Below, in pieces: positions 57,741 to 64,000 of a stretch of DNA of 64,000 nucleotides. Position 1 is the first letter of the stretch. Each line of letters starts with the position of its first letter. The translations under genes and the position numbers were made by a program. The stretch spans positions 26,952 to 90,951 of the forward strand of contig NZ_KV812011.1 in NCBI RefSeq assembly GCF_001813295.1, in the 5' to 3' direction. This DNA comes from Streptococcus sp. HMSC072G04. GTDB taxonomy: Bacteria > Bacillota > Bacilli > Lactobacillales > Streptococcaceae. The notes beneath the pieces were generated by a model that did not search any database, had not been told where the DNA came from, and worked only from the letters and a program-made list of their open reading frames with translations.

Positions 57741-59141
57741 GTGGACGCAAAATTACGTTATAAAGCCAAAAAAGTTAAAATCGTCTTTTTTGATATTGAT
57801 GATACATTACGTGCAAAAGAAACTGGATTGATCCCAGAATCTGTCAAAGACGTCTTTCATCAATTGAAAGAAAAAGGAATCCGAACAGGGATTGCAACCG
57901 GTAGAGGGATTTTTGGGGTTGTTCCTGAAATCATGGACTTAAAGCCTGATTTTTTAGTAACCTTAAACGGTGCCTATATAGAAGATACAAAAGGAACTGT
58001 GATCTACCAATCACCAATCAATGAAGCAATCGTTTCTTCTTTTGTGGATTGGGCCAAAGAATCCGAGATTGATTATGGGTTAGTAGCTAGTCATCAAGCT
58101 GCCCTGTCTAATCGGACACCCTTGATCAGTGATGCTATTGACATCATTTATCCAAACTTACCAGTAGATCCAGATCTGCATTTGAAAGAACCTATTTTCC
58201 AAATGTGGACCTTTGATGAACAGGATAGTGAACTAGAGTTGCCCCCTTCTTTGCAAGAGAACTTGCGCCTAGTTTCGTGGCATCCCCATTCATCAGATGT
58301 TGTTCGCTTTGAAGCTTCAAAAGCTTCAGGAGTTTCTCATCTTGTAAATCATTTGGGCTTGAAGCCAGAGAATGTTTTAGTATTTGGGGATGGATTAAAT
58401 GATCTAGAACTGTTTGATTACGCTGGAATTAGTATCGCAATGAGAAAATCTGCTCCAGAGTTACAAGAAAAAGCTGATTATATCACTAAGAATTTAGAAG
58501 AAGATGGCATATTCTATGCCTTAGAGGAGTTAAATATGGTTGAAAAAGAATTGACATTACCACAGTTAGAACTTGCTACGGTTGACGGTCCTGTCGCTGT
58601 GATCAAAACCAATCACGGTGAGATGAACATTCAATTGTTCCCGGATCAAGCGCCAAAAACAGTTGCAAACTTTGTAGCTCTTGCTAAGTCTGGCTATTAT
58701 GATGGTGTCATTTTCCATCGGATTATTAAAGATTTTATGATCCAAGGGGGAGATCCTACTGGTACAGGTATGGGTGGTGAATCCATCTATGGGGAGAGCT
58801 TCGAAGACGAGTTTTCAAAAGAATTGTACAATATTCGCGGAGCCCTTTCGATGGCAAATGCTGGACCAAACACAAATGGCAGCCAATTCTTTATTGTACA
58901 AAATCAACATCTTCCATATTCGAAAAAGGAATTGGTCCGCGGTGGCTGGCCTGAAAAAATTGCAGAAATCTATACGACAGAAGGGGGAACTCCTCACCTA
59001 GATCAACGTCATACAGTATTTGGTCAATTGATGGATGAAGCTTCTTTTGCTGTGTTGGATGAGATCGCGGCTGTTGAGACAGGGATGATGGATAAGCCAG
59101 TAGAAGATGTCGTGATTGAAACCATCGAAATTGAGGACTAA
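57741..59141 (+). CDS. HAD hydrolase-cyclophilin fusion (Cof-type phosphatase + peptidyl-prolyl isomerase)
   Basis: 466-residue bifunctional protein. N-terminal half (to about 265) is a Cof/HAD IIB phosphatase: FFDIDDTLRAK nucleophile motif, TGIATGRG, LVTLNGAYIED and FGDGLNDLELF. From about 275 it is a cyclophilin: TNHGEMNIQLFPDQAPKTVANF, FHRIIKDFMIQGGDPTGTGMGG, LSMANAGPNTNGSQFFIV. No signal peptide, so cytoplasmic. GTG 57741 follows GGGGGAG; an ATG at 57720 precedes that site. Fusion is seen in streptococci; the HAD substrate is unknown. Lies two bases before the S1 gene. Confidence 0.92.
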   Translation: MDAKLRYKAKKVKIVFFDIDDTLRAKETGLIPESVKDVFHQLKEKGIRTGIATGRGIFGVVPEIMDLKPDFLVTLNGAYIEDTKGTVIYQSPINEAIVSSFVDWAKESEIDYGLVASHQAALSNRTPLISDAIDIIYPNLPVDPDLHLKEPIFQMWTFDEQDSELELPPSLQENLRLVSWHPHSSDVVRFEASKASGVSHLVNHLGLKPENVLVFGDGLNDLELFDYAGISIAMRKSAPELQEKADYITKNLEEDGIFYALEELNMVEKELTLPQLELATVDGPVAVIKTNHGEMNIQLFPDQAPKTVANFVALAKSGYYDGVIFHRIIKDFMIQGGDPTGTGMGGESIYGESFEDEFSKELYNIRGALSMANAGPNTNGSQFFIVQNQHLPYSKKELVRGGWPEKIAEIYTTEGGTPHLDQRHTVFGQLMDEASFAVLDEIAAVETGMMDKPVEDVVIETIEIED

Positions 59142-59142
59142 T

Positions 59143-59508
59143 ATGAAAATTGGAGATAAGTTAGAAGGAACCATCACAGGCATTCAACCTTACGGCGCCT
59201 TTGTCGAACTAGAGTCGGGTGTGACGGGCTTGATTCATATCTCAGAGATTAGAAGTGGTTATGTAAGTAATATTCAGGATATTCTGTCGATTGGGGAGAA
59301 GGTCTTTGTTCAAGTCATCGATGTTGATGAATATACCAACAAAGCTAGCCTCTCTCTGAGAACGCTTGAAGAGACCCCGCAACGAAGCATTCGACACCAT
59401 CGCTTTTCTAATGACCGTCACAAGAGTGGTTTTGCTCCCTTAGCTCAACAGATGCCGACCTGGGTCAAAGAAGGAAAGGTATTCTTTAGCAAACAAGAAA
59501 AAAAATAA
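59143..59508 (+). CDS. S1-domain RNA-binding protein (CvfD/YugI, general stress protein 13-like)
   Basis: 121 residues: a single S1 domain (KIGDKLEGTITGIQPYGAFVELESGVTGLIHISEI, EKVFVQVIDVDEYTNKASLSLR) and a basic tail. Family members act as post-transcriptional regulators with links to virulence and stress. ATG 59143 follows GAGG, 6 bases; the upstream in-frame ATG (59116) lies inside the previous gene. One base separates it from the HAD-cyclophilin stop, so co-translated. Confidence 0.9.
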   Translation: MKIGDKLEGTITGIQPYGAFVELESGVTGLIHISEIRSGYVSNIQDILSIGEKVFVQVIDVDEYTNKASLSLRTLEETPQRSIRHHRFSNDRHKSGFAPLAQQMPTWVKEGKVFFSKQEKK

Positions 59509-59547
59509 AAACTTCGATAGGTTGATGAAACCCATCGAAGTTTTTTT
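59506..59547 (+). terminator. Bidirectional terminator between the S1 gene and cysK
   Basis: AAAACTTCGAT / ATCGAAGTTTT with T7 on the plus strand and A-run on the other side. Confidence 0.85.
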
Positions 59548-59558
59548 GATATAGAGAA

Positions 59559-60482
59559 TTATTCAAATTCGTAAAGGGTAGTAGAAAGATAGCGTTCTCC
59601 ATTATCTGGTGCAAGAGCAAGAACTTTTTTACCGCTACCCAATTCTTTTGCGACTTCAATAGCAGCATAGATAGCAGCTGCGCTTGAGATACCGACTAAG
59701 AATCCTTCAGCTCCACCGATAGCGCGTGCAAGTTCGAAAGCTTCTTCTGAAGATACGCGACGAACACCATCATATGCATTAGTGTCTAAAGTATTTGGGA
59801 TAAAACCGGCTGAAATCCCTTGGATTTTATGTGGTCCAGGTTTTTCGCCAGAAAGGACTGCAGATTCATTGGCCTCAACGGCATAGACTTTGACAGCAGG
59901 ATTATTCTTTTTCAAAGTATGAGAAATACCAGAAACAGTACCACCAGTACCAACACCTGCGACAAAAGCATCTAAACCATCTTTTCCAAAGGCATCAACG
60001 ATTTCTTGTCCTGTTGTTCTTTCATGTACCTCTGGGTTAGCAGGGTTTTCAAATTGAAGAGGAAGGAAGCCATTTCTTTCTGCAGCGATTGCTTCAGCTT
60101 TAGCGATAGCACCTTTCATTCCTTCACTTCCAGGAGTCAAAACGAGTTCAGCTCCATAGGCTTGGATGATTTTACGACGTTCCACACTCATGGTTTCAGG
60201 CATGACAATCACAACTTTATAGCCTTTAGCTGCGCCAACCCATGATAAGCCAATCCCTGTGTTCCCACTAGTTGCTTCGACAATGGTATCACCTGGTTTG
60301 ATCAAGCCATCCGCTTCAGCTTTTTCAATCATGCTCAAAGCAATCCGGTCCTTAACAGATGATCCAGGATTGAAGGCTTCGAGTTTGACATAGACATCTG
60401 CAGCTCCTTCAGGAACAAGACGATTCAATTTGACAATCGGAGTGTTCCCAATCAATTCTGTAATATTTTCATTAATAGCCAT
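59559..60482 (-). CDS. cysK: Cysteine synthase A (O-acetylserine sulfhydrylase)
   Basis: PLP enzyme making cysteine from O-acetylserine and sulfide, 307 residues. PLP lysine K44 in [19 protein letters not shown] phosphate cup, [13 protein letters not shown], and [10 protein letters not shown]. Minus strand, own promoter (TTTACA-17-TATACT) and GAGG ribosome binding site. Convergent with the S1 gene. Confidence 0.96.
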   Translation of the reverse strand: MAINENITELIGNTPIVKLNRLVPEGAADVYVKLEAFNPGSSVKDRIALSMIEKAEADGLIKPGDTIVEATSGNTGIGLSWVGAAKGYKVVIVMPETMSVERRKIIQAYGAELVLTPGSEGMKGAIAKAEAIAAERNGFLPLQFENPANPEVHERTTGQEIVDAFGKDGLDAFVAGVGTGGTVSGISHTLKKNNPAVKVYAVEANESAVLSGEKPGPHKIQGISAGFIPNTLDTNAYDGVRRVSSEEAFELARAIGGAEGFLVGISSAAAIYAAIEVAKELGSGKKVLALAPDNGERYLSTTLYEFE

Positions 60483-60518
60483 AATATACCTCAGTTCTAG
60501 GTTTTCTTGATACTAACA

Positions 60519-60547
60519 AGTATAGTCCCTTGCGGGAAGAATGTAAA
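60519..60547 (-). promoter_or_regulatory. cysK promoter
   Basis: On the minus strand TTTACA-17-TATACT; the spacer contains CCCGCAAGGG. No LysR operator recognised. Confidence 0.8.
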
Positions 60548-60570
60548 ATATAGAAATTTTATGGGTGTGA

Positions 60571-60596
60571 TAAAAAAAAACTATCGTTGCCGATAG
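60571..60596 (-). terminator. Terminator of the yigZ gene (minus strand)
   Basis: On the minus strand CTATCG-GCAA-CGATAG followed by T9. Confidence 0.88.
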
Positions 60597-60605
60597 CTTC
60601 TTTGG

Positions 60606-61247
60606 TTATTTTTCTACAGAAAGTAGGGGTACTTCAACCTCACGAATTCCTTGATCCTCAATAATGACTTTGCCATTGTAAAATTCGACTAAAGCTGCTG
60701 TGATAGAGTTTGTGTTTTCTTTATCCACAAAAATAGTTGTCATCACCTGATCTGTGAACATCGGATCTTGTTCCGCCAATTGATGGTCTTTTAAGAAATT
60801 AGCAAACTCTTGGTATTGGGAATAAGAAAGTGTGATCCCAAGAACCACTTGCTCTTTGATTTCTACCAGTCCAATTTCTCGAACTGCTTGTGCAACACTT
60901 CCAGCATAAGCACGAATCAGACCGCCAGCTCCTAATTTAATGCCACCAAAATAGCGGGTAACCACGACACAACTATTAGTGATGCGATGATTCTCCAAAA
61001 CTCCTAACATCGGTACCCCAGCGGTTCCACTAGGCTCTCCATCGTCACTGGTCCGTTTGATGTCACTTTGTTCCCCAATGATGAAAGCAGAGCAGTTATG
61101 TGTAGCCTTATAGTGTTCCTTTTTGATGGCATTGATAAAATCTCTAGCTTCCTCTTCAGAGGAGACTCGCTTGACATGACAAATGAATTTTGATTTTTTG
61201 ATTTCTTCTTGAACAGTGCCGTTCTCTTTAAATGTAACATATTCCAT
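60606..61247 (-). CDS. YigZ/IMPACT family protein (UPF0029)
   Basis: 213-residue cytoplasmic protein. N-terminal UPF0029 domain with KKSKFICHVKRVSSEEEA, SDDGEPSGTAGVPML, VVTRYFGGIKLGAGGLIRAY, and a C-terminal ferredoxin-like domain. Related IMPACT proteins influence translation control; the bacterial role is unclear. Divergent from comFA. Its -10 is 6 bases from the ATG with no Shine-Dalgarno, so the mRNA may be leaderless. Confidence 0.9.
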   Translation of the reverse strand: MEYVTFKENGTVQEEIKKSKFICHVKRVSSEEEARDFINAIKKEHYKATHNCSAFIIGEQSDIKRTSDDGEPSGTAGVPMLGVLENHRITNSCVVVTRYFGGIKLGAGGLIRAYAGSVAQAVREIGLVEIKEQVVLGITLSYSQYQEFANFLKDHQLAEQDPMFTDQVMTTIFVDKENTNSITAALVEFYNGKVIIEDQGIREVEVPLLSVEK

Positions 61248-61253
61248 ATTCTT

Positions 61254-61283
61254 ATTTTACAAAAAAAGAATGATTTTCTCCAA
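61254..61283 (-). promoter_or_regulatory. yigZ promoter
   Basis: On the minus strand TTGGAG-18-TAAAAT, 6 bases before the ATG. Confidence 0.5.
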
Positions 61284-61287
61284 CTTT

Positions 61288-61295
61288 TGCGAATT
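61288..61295 (+). promoter_or_regulatory. Com-box (SigX/ComX promoter) of comFA-comFC, one mismatch
   Basis: TGCGAATT after CTTT; consensus TNCGAATA differs at the last base. Only 7 bases lie between it and the comFA ATG. Confidence 0.6.
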
Positions 61296-61302
61296 AATAA
61301 GT

Positions 61303-62601
61303 ATGAAGATAGAAGATTCTTATGGAAGACTCTTAACGGAGAGTCAAATGACAAATGATCTAAAAGAAATTGCCCAAGAACTTCCAGCTATTGAAAAACA
61401 GAATGGAAGGTACCAATGCTTTCGATGTGGCAGTTTGATTGATCAAAAACTGTGGAAGTTGAGTGAAGAGGTACTGTATTGTAGAGCCTGTATCCAATTG
61501 GGGAGGATCCGGAGTGATCAAAAACTTTATGCTATTGCACAGCAAGACTTTGAAGGGAAAGAGGTGCTAAACTGGAAAGGGACCTTGACTTCTTATCAAC
61601 AAGAGGTATCTGAAGGACTTATCCAAGCAGTTAAGGCAGGAAAACATGCCTTGGTACATGCTGTGACAGGAGCTGGAAAAACGGAAATGATGTATCAGGT
61701 TGTAGCAACAGCTATCAAGTCTGGAAAAGCAGTCTGTATTGCTACCCCAAGAATCGATGTTTGTATCGAACTGTACGGAAGGATGAAGGAAGATTTTTCC
61801 TGCCCCATCTCTTTACTTCATGGAGAATCGGAACCCTATTTTAGAACACCCTTGGTGATCGCTACAACCCATCAATTGCTAAAGTTTTATCAGGCCTTTG
61901 ATCTCCTTATTATAGATGAAGTAGATGCGTTTCCCTATGTGGACAATCCAATCTTATATAAAGCAGCTCAGAATGCAATAAAAAAAGAGGGAAATACCCT
62001 ATATTTAACAGCAACCTCTACAGATGAGTTAGATAAAAAGGTCAAGAAAAAAGAAATCATTCGTTATAGTCTTCCAAGAAGATTTCATGGGAACCCACTA
62101 GTGGTCCCTGAAATAAAATGGGTGCCGAAAATTAGAGAAAAAATAGAAAAAGGAAGAATCCCTTACCAACTATTGCAACTGATCAAGAAACAAAGACAGA
62201 CTCACTACCCATTGTTAATCTTTGTATCTGAGATAGAATTAGGACAACAATTTACTGAGAACTTAAAAAAATACTTTCCAAAAGAAACAGTAGGTTTTGT
62301 ATCCTCACAGACAACAGACCGCCTACGAATGGTAGAAGAGTTTAGAAACAGAGCCATAACTATGCTAGTCTCGACAACAATTTTAGAAAGAGGAGTGACT
62401 TTTCCATTTGTAGATGTCTTTGTTTTAGAAAGTAATCACAAATTATTTACTAAAAGTGCCCTCGTACAAATTTCAGGAAGGGTCGGTCGAAGTAAAGAAA
62501 GACCAACAGGTAAACTACTTTTTCTATCAGATGGTATAACACGAGAAATGAAGAAAGCGATCAAAGAAATAAAGGAAATGAATCAGGAGGCTGGATTTTG
62601 A
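61303..62601 (+). CDS. comFA: Late competence ATP-dependent DNA uptake protein ComFA
   Basis: DEAD-type helicase/translocase that helps pull transforming ssDNA in through ComEC. 432 residues. N-terminal zinc cysteines CFRCGS and CRAC, Walker A HAVTGAGKTEM, IIDEVDAF (motif II), TATS (motif III) and QISGRVGRS (motif VI). ATG 61303 gives KIEDSYGRLLTESQMT, aligning with the pneumococcal N-terminus; the longer in-frame start at 61216 runs through the com-box and yigZ. Overlaps comFC by 3-4 bases. Confidence 0.93.
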   Translation: MKIEDSYGRLLTESQMTNDLKEIAQELPAIEKQNGRYQCFRCGSLIDQKLWKLSEEVLYCRACIQLGRIRSDQKLYAIAQQDFEGKEVLNWKGTLTSYQQEVSEGLIQAVKAGKHALVHAVTGAGKTEMMYQVVATAIKSGKAVCIATPRIDVCIELYGRMKEDFSCPISLLHGESEPYFRTPLVIATTHQLLKFYQAFDLLIIDEVDAFPYVDNPILYKAAQNAIKKEGNTLYLTATSTDELDKKVKKKEIIRYSLPRRFHGNPLVVPEIKWVPKIREKIEKGRIPYQLLQLIKKQRQTHYPLLIFVSEIELGQQFTENLKKYFPKETVGFVSSQTTDRLRMVEEFRNRAITMLVSTTILERGVTFPFVDVFVLESNHKLFTKSALVQISGRVGRSKERPTGKLLFLSDGITREMKKAIKEIKEMNQEAGF

Positions 62602-63263
62602 AAGAATGTTTGCTTTGTACTAAAGAGTTGAAAACTGGTGAACATTTCACAGACCTTATTTTTATGAATCAACAAGAAGAATGGATTTGTAAAGAATGCA
62701 AAGAAGACTTCGAACAAATTTGCGAAATCCATTGTCCTAGATGTTATAAAGATAAGGAGGAGAAAGTATGTAAAGATTGCGAATACTGGATACAAAAGGG
62801 GAATATGGTAGAACATGAAGCATTATATAGATATAATGCAGCAATGAAGGACTATTTCAAGCGATATAAATTTGAAGGAGATCGTTTATTAGGAATGGTA
62901 TTTGCATGTGAAATCAAAAAAGCCTTGAAAAAATATAAAAGCTATACGATAATACCGACTCCAATCAGCCATGAAAAAAAGCAGGAGAGAGGATTTAATC
63001 AGGTATCGACTATATTAGATTTTGCAGAAATAAAGTACAGCAGTCTCTTCCAAAAAGAAGACAGCTTAGCCCAATCAAAAAAAACAAGAGAAGAAAGATT
63101 AAAAACCTCTCAACACTTTCAATTAAAAGAAGAAGTTTCAAAAAAGCAGAAATATCTTATCTTTGATGATATCTACACAACGGGCAAAACAATCGAATTA
63201 ATGAAGCGCCTACTAATTGAAAAAGGTGTGAAAGAAATAAAGACATTTTCAATCGCAAGGTAA
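62598..63263 (+). CDS. comFC: Late competence protein ComFC (phosphoribosyltransferase-like)
   Basis: 221 residues. Four Cys pairs at the N-terminus (CLLC, CKEC, CPRC, CKDC) form probable zinc sites; the C-terminal PRTase-like domain has YLIFDDIYTTGKT. Works with ComFA and DprA in transformation. Start is TTG 62598, overlapping the comFA TGA (TTGA), with AGGAGG at 62585-62590 and 7-base spacing. AT content is higher than in neighbouring genes. Confidence 0.92.
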   Translation: MKECLLCTKELKTGEHFTDLIFMNQQEEWICKECKEDFEQICEIHCPRCYKDKEEKVCKDCEYWIQKGNMVEHEALYRYNAAMKDYFKRYKFEGDRLLGMVFACEIKKALKKYKSYTIIPTPISHEKKQERGFNQVSTILDFAEIKYSSLFQKEDSLAQSKKTREERLKTSQHFQLKEEVSKKQKYLIFDDIYTTGKTIELMKRLLIEKGVKEIKTFSIAR

Positions 63264-63271
63264 AAAAAGAT

Positions 63272-63300
63272 TTGCAAAAACTTTATGAAAGCGTTATAAT
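63272..63300 (+). promoter_or_regulatory. hpf promoter
   Basis: TTGCAA (63272-63277), 17 bp, TATAAT (63295-63300). Confidence 0.85.
63286..63299 (+). promoter_or_regulatory. CcpA binding site (cre) over the hpf -10
   Basis: Same TGAAAGCGTTATAA as at nagA, in the same place over the -10. Predicts repression when preferred sugar is present and more hibernation factor when it runs out. Confidence 0.65.
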
Positions 63301-63344
63301 ATACATATAAATAAAAACATAATGTTTAGAAAGTAGGTACTAAT

Positions 63345-63887
63345 ATGATTAAATATAGTATCCGTGGTGAAAACCTAGAAGTAACAGAAGCCATTCGCGA
63401 CTATGTCGTTTCTAAACTCGAAAAGATTGAAAAATATTTTCAGGCAGATCAAGAGCTAGACGCTCGAGTAAACTTAAAAGTTTACCGTGAAAAGACCGCA
63501 AAAGTAGAAGTAACCATTCCGCTTGGATCTATCACACTTCGTGCAGAAGATGTCTCTCAAGATATGTACGGTTCAATTGATCTAGTTGTAGATAAAATTG
63601 AACGTCAAATTCGTAAGAATAAAACAAAAATCGAAAAGAAAAATCGTGTTAAATCTGGTGCAGGTAAATTGTTTACCGATGCAGTTGTAGAAGAAGCAGC
63701 AACCACAGAAAAAGTTGTTCGCTCAAAAACAATTGATCTAGAACCAATGGATTTAGATGAAGCGATCCTTCAAATGGATCTATTAGCACACGATTTCTTC
63801 ATTTATCGTGATGCAGAGGATAACACAACAAATGTGATCTACCGTAGAGAAGATGGAGACATCGGTCTATTGGAAGTAAAAGAATAG
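63345..63887 (+). CDS. hpf: Ribosome hibernation promoting factor, long form
   Basis: 180-residue HPF/RaiA protein that pairs 70S ribosomes into inactive 100S dimers. N-terminal RaiA domain (KYSIRGENLEVTEAIRDYVVSKLEKIEKYF; VEVTIPLGSITLRAED), charged linker and C-terminal dimerisation domain (VVRSKTIDLEPMDLDEAILQMDLLAHDFFIYRDAE). Follows comFC in the usual streptococcal order with its own cre-controlled promoter. Confidence 0.96.
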   Translation: MIKYSIRGENLEVTEAIRDYVVSKLEKIEKYFQADQELDARVNLKVYREKTAKVEVTIPLGSITLRAEDVSQDMYGSIDLVVDKIERQIRKNKTKIEKKNRVKSGAGKLFTDAVVEEAATTEKVVRSKTIDLEPMDLDEAILQMDLLAHDFFIYRDAEDNTTNVIYRREDGDIGLLEVKE

Positions 63888-63930
63888 AGATCAAAAAAAG
63901 AGATTGAAAACATCAAATAAATTATAGAAG

Positions 63931-63960
63931 AATCAGGGGCATCTGTGCTCCTGATTTTTT
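63931..63960 (+). terminator. Terminator after hpf
   Basis: ATCAGGGGCA / TGCTCCTGAT followed by TTTT. Nothing further is seen to the end of the window. Confidence 0.85.
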
Positions 63961-64000
63961 ATATAACTAAAAAACTTTAAAAAAAATAAAATTTTTTGAA

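Overview
This 64 kb window is chromosomal DNA of a Streptococcus (oral Mitis/Sanguinis-type; species not determinable by eye). Pointers are the low GC, strong AGGAGG ribosome binding sites, streptococcal division genes (mapZ, gpsB, pbpX/PBP2x, stkP-phpP), liaFSR, comFA-comFC, and a HAD-cyclophilin fusion gene. It is mostly conserved core genome with no prophage, IS element, CRISPR, rRNA or tRNA that I can see. The unusual material lies in intergenic insertions, leaders and two secreted surface proteins.

Layout. 1-6.2 kb: end of the trmB region, then the rimP-nusA-rnpM-ylxQ-infB-rbfA transcription/translation operon. 6.3-10.5 kb: Na/Pi symporter, nagA with a cre site, small membrane protein, aldo/keto reductase. 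10.5-15.2 kb: large secreted subtilisin-like protease with a WalR-type box upstream and no LPXTG. 15.2-19.2 kb: T-box controlled glyQ-glyS, with an odd 171 bp duplication/insertion at the glyQ start and a 281 bp structured spacer before glyS, then a DUF896 gene. 19.3-21.2 kb: amino acid permease with CodY-like boxes, a dispersed repeat and an antisense 59-codon membrane protein. 21.3-25.9 kb: rsmH-ftsL-pbpX-mraY cell-wall operon. 26-35.2 kb: DEAD helicase, amino acid ABC transporter, DUF4059 gene, trxB, pncB-nadE, repeats, a broken acetyltransferase and pepC.

35.3-42.1 kb: division block: recU-pbp1a (minus), ypsA, gpsB, rnpB RNA, rlmL-like methyltransferase, mapZ. 42.1-52.9 kb: luxS (minus), rny, then gmk-rpoZ-priA-fmt-rsmB-phpP-stkP. 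53-57.7 kb: tyrosine-rich secreted CAP-like protein behind a 0.2 kb leader, then the liaFSR envelope-stress system. 57.7-64 kb: HAD-cyclophilin fusion, S1-domain protein, cysK and yigZ (minus), comFA-comFC, hpf.

The genes connect. StkP/PhpP act on the division proteins encoded nearby (MapZ, GpsB in characterised relatives), PBP1a and PBP2x build septal and peripheral wall, LiaFSR senses envelope damage, and RnpM (YlxR) is known to bind the RNase P RNA encoded at 39 kb. The most promising candidates for something undescribed are the glyQ duplication with its structured mini-ORF leader, the structured glyQ-glyS spacer, and the aromatic prion-like secreted protein with its leader mini-ORFs.
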